DNA of 64,000 bases from Acidobacteriota bacterium (GCA_021832085.1 JAKBLM010000004.1:88540-152539), one strand, 5' to 3'; positions 54,633 through 63,037 are shown, counted from the first letter of the stretch. Numbers and translations are program-made. The notes: generated by a model from the letters alone, not told the origin.

Positions 54633-55945
54633 GCCACCCTTCCCTTTCCGCCGCTGGCTGGTTCGGGAAGCTTCGCCACAACTCGTGTCCCACCGCCGGC
54701 ATCGCTCAAGATGGCAATCTGCCCTCCGGCTCGTTCCGCCCTTTGACGCAAGCTGATCAGCCCGAACCCTCCACGGCCATCCACGTTCTCTACGTCGAAA
54801 CCTTGGCCATCGTCTTCCACCTTGAGTTCAACGCCGCCACGTTCGTAGGCCAGTTCGATGCAAACCTTATTCGCTCCTGCGTGTTTCAGCGCATTGTTGA
54901 GGGCTTCCTGACAGATCCGAAAGAGATCATTTTGAGTTTCCCGAGGCAGGGACCGGGGCCTCCCTTGCAGGCAAAATTCGACTTGAGCCTGCGAGTTGTG
55001 GCGGACGGCCAGTTGCCTAAGGGCGCAGAGCAGGTCGTTCCCCTCGAGTTGCCTAGGGCCGAGCGCCCAAACCGACCTTCGCGCTTCGGTGAGCGCTTCC
55101 CGGGCCAGGTTTTGCAGGTGCTCCAGTTGGTTCCTACGGATGTCAAACGCGCCCGCATTCACGTCTGTTGTGTCGGCACAGTTGAGAAAATCCAGTCGCC
55201 TGACGATTTCTACGAGGATCTGAGCCACCGAATCATGAATCTCCTGGGCCATCCGGGCACGCTCCTCCAGAACCGCCGAGCGTTCCGCCTCCCGCGCCAA
55301 TCGCACGAGATGGAGCGCGAGGCTCACTGGATGGGAAAGCAGGCGTGCCAACCGCTCCATGCGGGGGCTGAAGGCATCTTCGCTGCAGCCTCGGATCGTC
55401 ATCACGCCCACCGATTCGTCGCCAAACGTCAGGGCGACGCAGAGCAGTGATTTCACCCCCCGCGTTGCCATCCACCGTGCCACCTGCGGCTCGACCAGCG
55501 GGCTCTCGGCCACCCGCGGAATCACCACTGAGCCGTGCCGGAGAACGTGCGAGATCAATTTCGCTTTGAAAGGGCCGTGCTTGGCAGCGTAAGGATGCCC
55601 TAGCTGTTTGCCCCCTTTGAAAATCTTGCCTTGATGGGAAGTTTCCAGGAGGAGGTTCGTTCTGTCCCGGGAATCGTGCAGCCAAAGCGCCGCTGAATGT
55701 GCGCTCAATTCTTCGACCACGGAGGCCAGCAACTGATCCAGAATCTTGTCCAGGTCGTCTTTTTCGATCAGTCTCGCAAGAATGCGGCGGAGAACCAGGC
55801 TTTGATTCGACGACGCACGTCCAGCCGTACCGGTCTCCGTCGCGTTCTGCAGCCGCAGAATGTCGCCGCCTGCCGGTGAGACCGACCTTTGTTTGCATGC
55901 GGTCTGTTTCAGCTTTTCATGACTCTTGAGAACACCCTCTCTCAT
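54629..55945 (-). CDS. Soluble GAF-domain sensor histidine kinase (NarX/DegS-like, HisKA_3)
   Basis: 438 residues from ATG 55945 (TTG 55969 alternative). No transmembrane helix; a GAF sensor occupies about residues 65-215 (LLCVALTFGDESVGVMTIRG). The dimerisation/H-box is ARMAQEIHDSVAQILVEIV (His in EIHDS) and the ATPase has the N-box ICQEALNNALKHAGANKV, the G1 box VEDDGQGFD and GGFGLISLRQRAE. It phosphorylates the adjacent regulator. The GAF part points to a cytosolic small ligand or redox signal. Confidence 0.9.
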   Translation of the reverse strand: MREGVLKSHEKLKQTACKQRSVSPAGGDILRLQNATETGTAGRASSNQSLVLRRILARLIEKDDLDKILDQLLASVVEELSAHSAALWLHDSRDRTNLLLETSHQGKIFKGGKQLGHPYAAKHGPFKAKLISHVLRHGSVVIPRVAESPLVEPQVARWMATRGVKSLLCVALTFGDESVGVMTIRGCSEDAFSPRMERLARLLSHPVSLALHLVRLAREAERSAVLEERARMAQEIHDSVAQILVEIVRRLDFLNCADTTDVNAGAFDIRRNQLEHLQNLAREALTEARRSVWALGPRQLEGNDLLCALRQLAVRHNSQAQVEFCLQGRPRSLPRETQNDLFRICQEALNNALKHAGANKVCIELAYERGGVELKVEDDGQGFDVENVDGRGGFGLISLRQRAERAGGQIAILSDAGGGTRVVAKLPEPASGGKGRVA

Positions 55946-56290
55946 AGCCCGCCCCAGAACTTCGTACAACTATTAAAAATGCGCCGCAACTGAAACGACG
56001 AGCGAGGGCCAGTTCCTGCAAAGGACAGTCCCCCCTGCTAATCTCTCCTCAGGGTTTGGGAACTCTTGAGTTCGATGCCCGCGACTTCTGTCGCGGTTGC
56101 CTTTGAATACTACGGAATGAGGATTTTTCTCTGAAATGAGGGGCAATTTGCTGCCGCTTTTCCGTTGCCTGAAAAACCGAACAGCAAAACTCGGGCTTGA
56201 CATGCCGCGAGGCGAATCGAGTGGTACGCGAAAGTTCAATCTGTGGCGACGTGCCGGCTCCGTGGGGCACGGATTTCAAGGGGAGAAGTC
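55946..56290. other. Intergenic region upstream of the two-component genes
   Basis: About 345 bases between divergent features (kinase leftward, antitoxin remnant rightward). No coding sequence, RNA gene or clear promoter pair recognised. Confidence 0.35.
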
Positions 56291-56520
56291 ATGAAGCGCG
56301 TGTCCTGTAAAATCGGCGAGACGCGATCCGGCAGCACCGCTATCGCTTTGGAACGAGGGAGGGTGATGCTCGCTTGTGGGGTATCGCTGGCCGCCCTTGC
56401 GACAATTGCGGCGAAGCCTATGTCAACGCGAAAATCAGCCGCCGATTTTTTGAAGGCGCCGAAGTCGCTGCGAAGTTTTGGTTCGAAGTGGATGTTCGCG
56501 AGTTCGCTGCCACCACCGCA
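56291..56520 (+). pseudogene. Frameshifted YgiT/MqsA-like zinc-finger antitoxin remnant
   Basis: ATG 56291 (GGGGAGAAG upstream) opens MKRVSCKIGETRSGSTAIAL, matching the start of YgiT-type zinc-finger proteins (normally a CxxC, a GET...TLERG segment and ...CDNCGEAY). After about 56375 the homology moves to another frame: RPCDNCGEAYVNAKISRRFF and EVDVREFAA. The first CxxC has also lost one Cys. The natural stop is missing and the frame runs into repeat copy B. Such proteins are antitoxins of toxin-antitoxin pairs; no toxin gene is adjacent. Confidence 0.65.
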
Positions 56521-56559
56521 CAGCGGCGTGGTTCCGGTCCCGCTCGGACGTTGGCAAGA

Positions 56560-56810
56560 TGGCTCCCTGGTGGGATTCGAACCCACAGCGTTTCGGCTAA
56601 CCGCTGGGCCGTCTATTTTGCCAAAACTTGTCCGAGTCGGCCCTGACGGAAGGGAATTCAGCAAGTGGGCACAAAACGGGACAAGCCAAAGTCTTTTTGC
56701 TTTTCACGCGTTTTGCAGCCATTTGCCACGAGCAGCGTGACATTTTCGTGACGCAAAGGTTGGGTGTTCGGAACGCTCATTCCCAGTCGCTTGAGCACGT
56801 AAAGAAGTAA
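56560..56810 (+). repeat. Direct repeat copy B with tRNA 3'-end-like segment
   Basis: Partner of 23444-23706. On the minus strand it ends in a T-arm (GTGGG-TTCGAAT-CCCAC) followed by CAGGGAGCCA, like a tRNA 3' end, but the 5' acceptor partner CTCCCTG is absent, so it is a fragment. Beyond it come the conserved gaattcag, ggcacaaa and the 38-base block at 56707-56744. The antitoxin remnant abuts it. Consistent with an old integrase attachment scar or a dispersed repeat family. Confidence 0.6.
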
Positions 56811-56955
56811 TGGAAAGAAATGTGAAACGAGCACTCATGCTTCGCTTAAATTACAGCCATCGCCGTGCCCGCCCAGCCGGTTCCGCAAGCGTTTCGAGTT
56901 CTGCGGGGCTCTCGACCAACTTATAAAGAAGTCGTTTGACCATCAGAGGGGGTCA

Positions 56956-57309
56956 TCACTCCTCACGGCGCACGGCTTCGGTAGGCAGACCGGCGCGCTG
57001 CCAGGCTGCGAATCCACCCCGCAAAGCATACACTTTCTGGAATCCGCGTTCTCTCAGTGCGCGCGCCACACGGGCGCTGGTTTTCTCGCCGCGTCAAGTG
57101 CAGTACGTCACCAGGGCACGGCCTCGGGGCAACTGCTTAGCGGAGTCCTCCAGCATATTCATGGGCACGGGAATGGCTCCGGGCACTCGCCGCGGGTTTC
57201 GGGTCAACGCAGTGGCACTTCGCGCATCCACGAAAACAAGCTCTTTCTTTCGCTTGCGCACTTCATCCACGCTGATGCGTCGAATCTGAACTCTTCCTTG
57301 AGTTGCCAT
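56956..57309 (-). CDS. Rhodanese-like sulfurtransferase with in-frame UGA, candidate selenoprotein
   Basis: Rhodanese domain of 117 residues from ATG 57309 (GAGGAGGG seven bases upstream) to TGA 56956-56958, interrupted by one in-frame TGA at 57094-57096 (codon 72). Before it: LVFVDARSATALTRNP, VPGAIPVPMNMLED, ALVTYCT. After it, in the same frame: RGEKTSARVARALRERGF and VYALRGGFAAWQRAGLPTE, which complete the domain perfectly. The UGA sits two residues after the active-site Cys, where relatives have YCTC, giving YCTU. A hairpin with stem GCGCC/GGCGC and loop CGUGU begins 17 bases after the UGA, compatible with a bacterial SECIS element. The alternative is a nonsense mutation; a stop-truncated 71-residue product would lack half the fold. 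Confidence 0.72.
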
Positions 57310-57404
57310 GGAGCATCCCTCCTCAACCACATGCCGGCACTTCAAGACATTCGAATACCCAGAAATGCTCGAGATCGCCGCGGCCATATAAGATTGTGCA
57401 TATC

Positions 57405-57884
57405 TTACTTCGACGACGGCCGCACCGGACGGTTTTGCTCGTAAGCTTCCTGGACCGTGACCTTCACGGTTAGCACACTGTGTGGAAACCATTGCAGCCA
57501 TTCCGGATTGTCGCTGATCTCTGCCTGACCATTGATTCGCACTCGCCGGCCGGTTTGCAGGTTCAGGAACAACATTCCAATATGCGGATTCTCGAGGATG
57601 TTACCTAGGCTGCGAAACGTGCCATTGCCGATATAGTGAGGGAAGATAATTGTTCGAGAATCCAGCACTATCAGCGCCGGTACCCCTTTGCCTTTGCCAC
57701 GATAGCTGCTATCGCATTCCCCCACCCGGTTGCTGGTGGCAATGAAGAAGAAGTCGAGAGATTCTATATGGCGCGCGACGTCTTCCGACAAGCAGGACTC
57801 GACAGGAATGTCCGGTGTTCCGAACCTTCTCCTCAAAATGTCGTCACCTGGCAATGTGCATTTCTCCGTCTCCGCTGCATTCAC
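57405..57884 (-). CDS. Pyridoxamine 5'-phosphate oxidase-fold flavoprotein
   Basis: 159 residues from GTG 57884 with AAGGAG about a dozen bases upstream. Split-barrel fold: SLDFFFIATSNRVGECDSS, VPALIVLDSRTIIFPHYIG, NPHIGMLFLNLQTGRRVRIN and the terminal helix. Related to the general FMN/F420/haem-binding PNPOx group that reduces small molecules or buffers redox stress, not to the true pyridoxal enzyme. It is immediately upstream of the candidate selenoprotein rhodanese, on the same strand. Confidence 0.8.
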   Translation of the reverse strand: MNAAETEKCTLPGDDILRRRFGTPDIPVESCLSEDVARHIESLDFFFIATSNRVGECDSSYRGKGKGVPALIVLDSRTIIFPHYIGNGTFRSLGNILENPHIGMLFLNLQTGRRVRINGQAEISDNPEWLQWFPHSVLTVKVTVQEAYEQNRPVRPSSK

Positions 57885-58021
57885 GGAAATCTATTCTCCT
57901 TCCTTGAGTTGCCCACCCTTTTCAGATCTCATGAAGAAACCTTCCCGCTTCGGCGGCCTTTCGAGGACCAGGGGCCCTGCACCACGAGAACTTACGAATG
58001 CGCCCTCGCCTCGGCCGCGGA

Positions 58022-58504
58022 TCACCTCCTCAGCGGCTTGCCTACACTTCGGACGTAGTAGGTCAGCTGCCAGATCTCCTCATCCGTGTCGATGTTGCCG
58101 AAACCGGGCATACCGCTCAGCCGTACCCCGTTTTTGACAACCCAGAAAAGCTGCCGGTCAGTAAGGTGCTGCACCAGCCGCGACCCAAGATCCGGAGCGC
58201 GCGGGTACATGGACTTGCCAATCGGGGTTGGCATACGGGCATCCTCGCCGTGACACGAGGCACAATCCATTCCGTAAAGCGCCTTTCCCCTCGCAATCTC
58301 AACCGGGCTTGCCCTCACGCTCGGGTATGGCACGGCCCTGGCAGAGCGTGCAATCAGCCAATCTCTGGCTCTTGTGGCTACTGCGGTTTCAAGCACGCCT
58401 GGCTCTGGAAGGGCGCTCACACTCACCTGAGTGAGAGCATATGCCAGTACAATAAGAATCAGCGCCAAGACGATGGCTGCTAGAGAAAATCCTTGGCGCT
58501 TCAT
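58022..58504 (-). CDS. Membrane-anchored class I cytochrome c
   Basis: 160 residues from ATG 58504 with an N-terminal transmembrane anchor/signal (SLAAIVLALILIVLAYALT). The haem site is MDCASCHG, with the distal ligand Met probably in RLSGMPGFGN. A linker of about 50 residues separates anchor and haem domain. Periplasmic electron carrier; in this neighbourhood it could serve one of the adjacent redox proteins, but no oxidase genes are next to it. Confidence 0.85.
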   Translation of the reverse strand: MKRQGFSLAAIVLALILIVLAYALTQVSVSALPEPGVLETAVATRARDWLIARSARAVPYPSVRASPVEIARGKALYGMDCASCHGEDARMPTPIGKSMYPRAPDLGSRLVQHLTDRQLFWVVKNGVRLSGMPGFGNIDTDEEIWQLTYYVRSVGKPLRR

Positions 58505-58637
58505 GAATCTCGGCTCTTTCTTGCACCGGGTCGGTTCGACATCGGGCATGAACCTATCGCCTAAGCTTCAGTTCGGACCAGGCCCGTTCTTCGTCCGTTG
58601 CCTGGCCCGGGCGCGTGACGAAGCACGTCTGGTCGTG

Positions 58638-58985
58638 CTAGCCAGCAGGCTCGATCCTCACTACGTGTATCATTTTGTCCGACGCGTTATAGGTTCCGAC
58701 CACCTTCACTGATTCGCCAGCAAAAGCTCTGGGTGTCGTCTGATTGTCCAGCTGGTAGATCGTTCTTGTTGTCGGATTGTAGAGAACAAATTTGCTCCCC
58801 GCCTTCACGCAAGCCAGCGTGCACTCCTTCGGTGTGTGCGTGCCGGTCATCTTGTATCCGGCGTCGTGGTTGCCCATTTTCGCGCAAGCGCTGTCCATGA
58901 TCTCGCCAGTGAAAGTCTTGTTGGCCGTTAAGGCCACCGACGACCCGAGCACCAACAGCAGAGCAGTCATAAGCAAGTTCCTCAT
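58638..58985 (-). CDS. Secreted DUF5818-like protein with cysteine motif
   Basis: 115 residues from ATG 58985 (GAGGAGGG upstream) with a signal peptide (MTALLLVLGSSVALTA). Mature part: TFTGEIMDSACAKMGNHDAG, TPKECTLACVKAGSKFVLY, then the domain shared with the protein at 23836 (TIYQLDNQTTPRAFAGESVK, TYNASDKMIHVVRI). Three cysteines (DSAC, ECTLAC) are extra to that paralogue and could form a disulfide or bind metal. Function unknown; common in Acidobacteriota. Confidence 0.75.
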   Translation of the reverse strand: MRNLLMTALLLVLGSSVALTANKTFTGEIMDSACAKMGNHDAGYKMTGTHTPKECTLACVKAGSKFVLYNPTTRTIYQLDNQTTPRAFAGESVKVVGTYNASDKMIHVVRIEPAG

Positions 58986-59154
58986 CGCTACCCTCCTCGA
59001 AAGCTCTTAGCCGGCAAACGGCATGCGGTTTTTGGAGTGTTTCTTGCAACCGAGATACCTGGGCTGTGCAGCCTCCGGTTCATTTGTGGGCTCGTTCCGC
59101 ACACGTGCGCTGTGTGTCCCCGTGAGTGCCGAGTTCGACGAACGCGTCGTGCCA

Positions 59155-59658
59155 TCACTCTGTTGTGCTGGTCTCTGCCCTCAGCGGTGCATGATGCAGC
59201 GAGCCATGCCAGGAACTTCCGGGAGCGGGAACGATTTCTGCAAGCATGGCAAATGGTTCGCAGCACGCAATGATCACAAGATAGGCGCTATCCGTGACGG
59301 CTTCCACTTCGTGCGGAACGGCTTGTTCCAGGACAATCAACCAGCCTGGCGAGGCCTCAAACGTGTGGCCGGGGATGTGCATCAGAATGTGGCCCTCGAG
59401 CGCTTGCACCGTGATGCTTCCCGCAGCGTGATGTTCGTGGACGTATCCTCGTGCCTTGAGTGCTGTCAGAACAATACGCACATCGCGGTGCTTAACCAGC
59501 GTCCTCGAATTTCGTCCTGCCAGCCAGCCGGGTCCTTGCCGTAATTCTTTGATCTGTGAGGTCAAACGCAGTTCGCGAAACGGTCCACCAAGTGGCTCGT
59601 GTGAACAAATATCCTCTTGCTTGTTTTCCACTGTGTTCTGAACGCTTGCTGTTGCCAT
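59155..59658 (-). CDS. Cupin-domain protein
   Basis: 167 residues from ATG 59658. A single cupin barrel: ARGYVHEHHAAGSITVQALE (first metal-binding cluster, partly kept as H-E-H-H) and GHILMHIPGHTFEASPGWLI followed by VPHEVEAVTDSAYLVI (second cluster His). Small cupins of this kind act as metal-dependent sensors, isomerases or dioxygenases; no specific activity can be assigned. Same strand as its neighbours and probably part of the stress-type gene block. Confidence 0.75.
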   Translation of the reverse strand: MATASVQNTVENKQEDICSHEPLGGPFRELRLTSQIKELRQGPGWLAGRNSRTLVKHRDVRIVLTALKARGYVHEHHAAGSITVQALEGHILMHIPGHTFEASPGWLIVLEQAVPHEVEAVTDSAYLVIIACCEPFAMLAEIVPAPGSSWHGSLHHAPLRAETSTTE

Positions 59659-59721
59659 CGGTCCCCGCCTTTCGATTGCGTTAATGATCACGCTTCGATA
59701 TCCTTGTCAGCGTCGCCACAA

Positions 59722-60282
59722 TCACGGATGCTGAGCCGTTACTTCCATCCGCTTGGCCAATCGCTCGAAATCATGATGGATGTTAGGACCGATCCGTGCT
59801 TCGACGTTCTCGAACTGAGTTAGAAGCAATTCCTGCTCCTCCGGAGAGAGCAGTTTATCGGCCATCGGGAATAGTAGATAATCCTCTTTCCAGATGTGTC
59901 CCGGAAGCAGTTCCAGGAGGGCATGAATTGTTTTTTGCAGTGAGACCCGGGCCTGTCCTTGGGTGGCTGTGTAGAGCTCGACGGAATCAGCAAACTGGGA
60001 CGACAGCGACCGCAGTTTGGCGTGTTCGTTATTCAGCACGGCAAGCGGACACCCTTCCGTTGGCACGCCTTTCTTTTCCAGAATCGCGAAGAGATACGTT
60101 TCTTCCTTCCGGTGGTGACATCGCTGAACGAAGACGTCCAGAAATGTGACAAAGTTGTGCAACGTCTCCCCATCCACCGGTTTTCTTTTTTCGATATCTT
60201 CGGCCACGATTGCCAGAGAAGCTGCCATTCCCTGAATGACGCGATGTTCCTCTTCTAGGACTTGCGTAGCTTTTCTTAGCAT
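59722..60282 (-). CDS. Hemerythrin HHE-domain protein
   Basis: 186 residues from ATG 60282 (AAGGAAG upstream). Four-helix bundle binding a di-iron centre: EEEHRVIQGM, FVQRCHHRKEETYLFAIL, LNNEHAKLRSLS and GHIWKEDYLLFPMADKLL supply the His and Glu ligands. Such proteins bind oxygen or nitric oxide or repair iron centres under nitrosative stress. Cytosolic. Its position between a cupin and an AhpD-like gene fits a redox-stress function. Confidence 0.87.
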   Translation of the reverse strand: MLRKATQVLEEEHRVIQGMAASLAIVAEDIEKRKPVDGETLHNFVTFLDVFVQRCHHRKEETYLFAILEKKGVPTEGCPLAVLNNEHAKLRSLSSQFADSVELYTATQGQARVSLQKTIHALLELLPGHIWKEDYLLFPMADKLLSPEEQELLLTQFENVEARIGPNIHHDFERLAKRMEVTAQHP

Positions 60283-60381
60283 CTATCGCTTCCTTTTCAG
60301 CTGTTCTGCCGTCTCGAGTTGGTTAGCTGGCCCAGGCGCCAATAACCTTTATCTCCCCCCAGCCTCCGAGAGTTGCTCGGG

Positions 60382-60888
60382 TTAACGGCACTCGCCCGAT
60401 GTGCTCATGCAAGCCAGCTCTTCCGCTTCTTTCGTTTGCGCCGGCTCGTAAGTTCCCGCCAGCGCGCGAAAGCTGACCGCCAGCCGGTTCCAGCCGTTGA
60501 TGGCGATAATCGCTACCGTAAGGTCCACTAGCTCTTTCTCGTTGAAATACTTCTTGGCGCATTGATACACGCTGTCCGGGACATGCCCCTCACTGACCAG
60601 CGTGACGGCCTCCGTCCATGCAAGGGCAGCTCGCTCGCGATCGCTGAAAAATGGTGCTTCGTGCCAGACCGCGACTGCATATAAACGCTGCTCCGTTTCA
60701 CCGCTGGAGCGAGCGTCCTTGGTGTGCATGTCCACGCAATAGGCGCACCCGTTGATTTGAGACGCCCGCAGCTTGACCAATTCGATGAGCGATCGCTCCA
60801 GGCCGCACTCGTGAACGTACTCTTCGACATTTCGCATGGCGGCGATGGCTTCCGGCGCAATTCTTGTGTACTCCATTCTTGGCTGCAT
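60382..60888 (-). CDS. Carboxymuconolactone decarboxylase/AhpD-family alkylhydroperoxidase
   Basis: 168 residues from ATG 60888 (GGAGG five bases upstream). The AhpD-type active site is INGCAYCVDMHTKDARSSG (Cys-x2-Cys followed by the conserved His), with LIELVKLRASQ before and AIIAINGWNRLAVSFRA after. Peroxidase or disulfide-linked reductase activity is the usual role; the family is broad, so the substrate is uncertain. Confidence 0.87.
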   Translation of the reverse strand: MQPRMEYTRIAPEAIAAMRNVEEYVHECGLERSLIELVKLRASQINGCAYCVDMHTKDARSSGETEQRLYAVAVWHEAPFFSDRERAALAWTEAVTLVSEGHVPDSVYQCAKKYFNEKELVDLTVAIIAINGWNRLAVSFRALAGTYEPAQTKEAEELACMSTSGECR

Positions 60889-60911
60889 AGACTCCTCCCT
60901 CTGCGCGAGCG

Positions 60912-61496
60912 TCAGTGATAAAGCCCCGTACTGCGCTTTCCTGTCACGATTTCTATTGCTTGTTCGTAAAGAACGATTCGGTGGATGTGCGGATAGCCTG
61001 GTTCAAACGTCCATTCCGGCTCCCCGTATTTTTCCATCAACCGGTCGAAAAACCATGCTTTCTTGCCCGGATCTTCCACGATGCGGACGCCGCCAAAGAC
61101 AATCACGCTCGAATAAACAAGGGCCGAATTGCAGGCGTACGGCTTGCCCCGGTGTAGGGGGCCCATCTCGCCCACCTCAACACAGATCCGAGGATTCCCT
61201 TGAATATTTGTCAGGAAGTGGCCCTGGTGATCGCCCGTGTGCAGGTACAGAACGTCCCCGCCTTCGTAGATGTAAACGAGAGGCACGACGTAGGGCCAGC
61301 CCTGCCCGTCAACGGTCCCCACGTGGGCCACCTTGTGAGAACGTAGGAATTCTTTTGCCTCCTCCTCGGGCATCTGGCGCTTCACTCGGTACAACTGGCC
61401 ACGCAGATCTGCCCCTGCGTGGACGGTTGTCTTTGGCTGCTCTGCGTTCAAATCGCCAAAACCGCCCTTCCCGTCAGAGCGTTCTATCGGACACAT
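60912..61496 (-). CDS. Pyridoxamine 5'-phosphate oxidase-like FMN-binding protein
   Basis: 194 residues from ATG 61496, overlapping the end of the GTP cyclohydrolase gene by 13 bases. Split barrel: HKVAHVGTVDGQGWPYVVPL, VLYLHTGDHQGHFLTNIQGN, RICVEVGEMGPLHRG and VYSSVIVFGGVRIVED, then the H-x-H of YPHIHRIVLYEQAIEIVTGK. This is the NimA-like/haem-utilisation-type subgroup, distinct from the PNPOx protein at 57405. Confidence 0.86.
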   Translation of the reverse strand: MCPIERSDGKGGFGDLNAEQPKTTVHAGADLRGQLYRVKRQMPEEEAKEFLRSHKVAHVGTVDGQGWPYVVPLVYIYEGGDVLYLHTGDHQGHFLTNIQGNPRICVEVGEMGPLHRGKPYACNSALVYSSVIVFGGVRIVEDPGKKAWFFDRLMEKYGEPEWTFEPGYPHIHRIVLYEQAIEIVTGKRSTGLYH

Positions 61497-62164
61497 GTCC
61501 CGCCTTCCGCAACGGCTTCCTCGAACTGTAGGCACAAGAATTGTTTTTCCTGGAAGATTCCACGCATCGCCTTGGTTGTCATCGCGGCGGATGGGCACTT
61601 CACCCCACGCGCTGCGACGCAATCATGCTTTGCGATGGCTTTTACGGCACAGCCGAGTGGGTTCACCACATTCATGAAAGCATCGGCAATATTCTCCACG
61701 AGGTCTTCCTGAACTACAGGACGGGCCGCCAGGGCGTGGACCAGTCGCGGAATCTTGGAGATACCAACGATCCTGCCGTTGGGCACGTAACAAAAATGAA
61801 TTTTTCCGCCATAGGGAAGTAGGTGGTGCGGGCAGAGAGAGTAGAAATCGATGGAGGAAACCGTGATCAGAGCGGAGGACGTGGATTGAAATGTTTTGAG
61901 GATGTCCTCAGGTCGCGCTCGCTGGCCCTGCGTGAACTCGCGATAGTAGCGTGCGACGCGTCTCGGTGTATCGCGGAAATGCTGGTCGTTGACGTCCAGA
62001 CCGAGCTCCTGAAGAAGTAGCCGGACAATCTTTTCCAGCCGGTCTCCGGTCGTTTCGAGCATCACAGGAGGGAGATGGAGCAAATTGTTCTTTTTCTCCC
62101 ATCCACTCAGCACGAATTCATCCATGCCGCCCGTTTTTTCGTGATTGCCATTTCCGTTGTTCAC
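61484..62164 (-). CDS. folE: GTP cyclohydrolase I with altered zinc-site motif
   Basis: Converts GTP to 7,8-dihydroneopterin triphosphate for folate or related pterins. GTG 62164 start (ATG 62125 possible), 226 residues. Family motifs: DTPRRVARYYREFTQG, DFYSLCPHHLLPYGGKIHF, NGRIVGISKIPRLV, VNPLGCAVKAIAKHDCVAAR. The zinc ligands Cys111, His114 and the Cys of HDCVAARG are present, but the near-invariant Glu of CEHH is Pro112 and the His-Leu/Met-Cys-Met stretch is altered. It may be a specialised paralogue; the neighbours are stress proteins rather than folate genes. Confidence 0.88.
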   Translation of the reverse strand: MNNGNGNHEKTGGMDEFVLSGWEKKNNLLHLPPVMLETTGDRLEKIVRLLLQELGLDVNDQHFRDTPRRVARYYREFTQGQRARPEDILKTFQSTSSALITVSSIDFYSLCPHHLLPYGGKIHFCYVPNGRIVGISKIPRLVHALAARPVVQEDLVENIADAFMNVVNPLGCAVKAIAKHDCVAARGVKCPSAAMTTKAMRGIFQEKQFLCLQFEEAVAEGGTCVR

Positions 62165-62431
62165 GATTGTGCCTTTCTGTGGCTCCCGATTGTCCCGTCT
62201 TGGTTTCGGACAAGGCTATCTTCCGCCGGAACTCAAATACGGACAATGAGTCGCGCATAACGTGGAGAGGGACAAGCGTAACGGCTGCCAATACGCTGCC
62301 GGTTTGGATCAAGATCGAGGCGCACGGCACGCATCGGGTCGCAGGGGCGTGCAGACTTCGGAGAGACGCCGGAAAGGGCCGAGGAGGAGCTAGACAGTAA
62401 AACGATCTTTGTCTCCCTGATTACGCGGTGT

Positions 62432-63037
62432 TTAACGCACTCGACTGCGCGACGACGTTCGTTTCGCGTTCGTGGATTCCTGTGCTTTTGGTTGGATCCC
62501 AGAAGGGTAGGTGACTCGGGTACCGCGCACACGGGCCCAGGGAGTAAGCCGATGCGGGCGTGTGCTGCTCAAGCTGGCGATCTCCTCCACGGCGCTGCCA
62601 CGCGCCAGCAGCGCGTCGGCTATCAGGGAGCGATGGCAACGCCAAGGCACTGCTTCGGCGCACATGATGGCAGTCTGTTTGCCCTTTGCCAGTGTCATGA
62701 GCCGACGGAGACCATGGGCAAACTCCTGGGTTTGCATATGGTCGGCAAAACCGCGAAAACTGGCGTTGCGCCATGCAGTGTTGACGGAATCTGCGCGAGC
62801 ACGCCGCAACCCTCCTAACGCTTTTATGTTCAAGTAGCTGATCCCAGCCCGCCGGAGGACAGGTCCGAGTTGGTCACGGCTGAATTGTGGATTGTGGCGT
62901 GACCGGGGGATTGTACGGACGTCCACCAGACGCTTCACACCGTGTGCCTTCAGGAGAGCGAGAAAATCTGCCCGCGACCGGGTTGAATGCCCAACCGTCA
63001 ATACCAGAAGGCGGCTATGAGAAGCAGGACGTCGCAT
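62432..63037 (-). CDS. DUF488 family protein
   Basis: 201 residues from ATG 63037. DUF488 landmarks: VLTVGHSTRSRADFLALL, VDVRTIPRSRHNPQFSRDQL, YLNIKALGG and the cysteine motif AIMCAEAVPWRCHRSLIADA. The last 40 residues are basic and look disordered. The biochemical role of the family is unsettled. Upstream open frame beyond the ATG has no homology-like sequence. Confidence 0.85.
   Translation of the reverse strand: MRRPASHSRLLVLTVGHSTRSRADFLALLKAHGVKRLVDVRTIPRSRHNPQFSRDQLGPVLRRAGISYLNIKALGGLRRARADSVNTAWRNASFRGFADHMQTQEFAHGLRRLMTLAKGKQTAIMCAEAVPWRCHRSLIADALLARGSAVEEIASLSSTRPHRLTPWARVRGTRVTYPSGIQPKAQESTNAKRTSSRSRVR

Noticed and set aside
56560..56630. Functional tRNA gene on the minus strand
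   Set aside because: The anticodon arm and 5' acceptor strand are missing.
56243..56740. Plus-strand frame of 165 codons containing GFEPTAFR
   Set aside because: The GFEPTA peptide is translation across the tRNA-like T-arm of repeat B; the first part is explained by the frameshifted antitoxin remnant.
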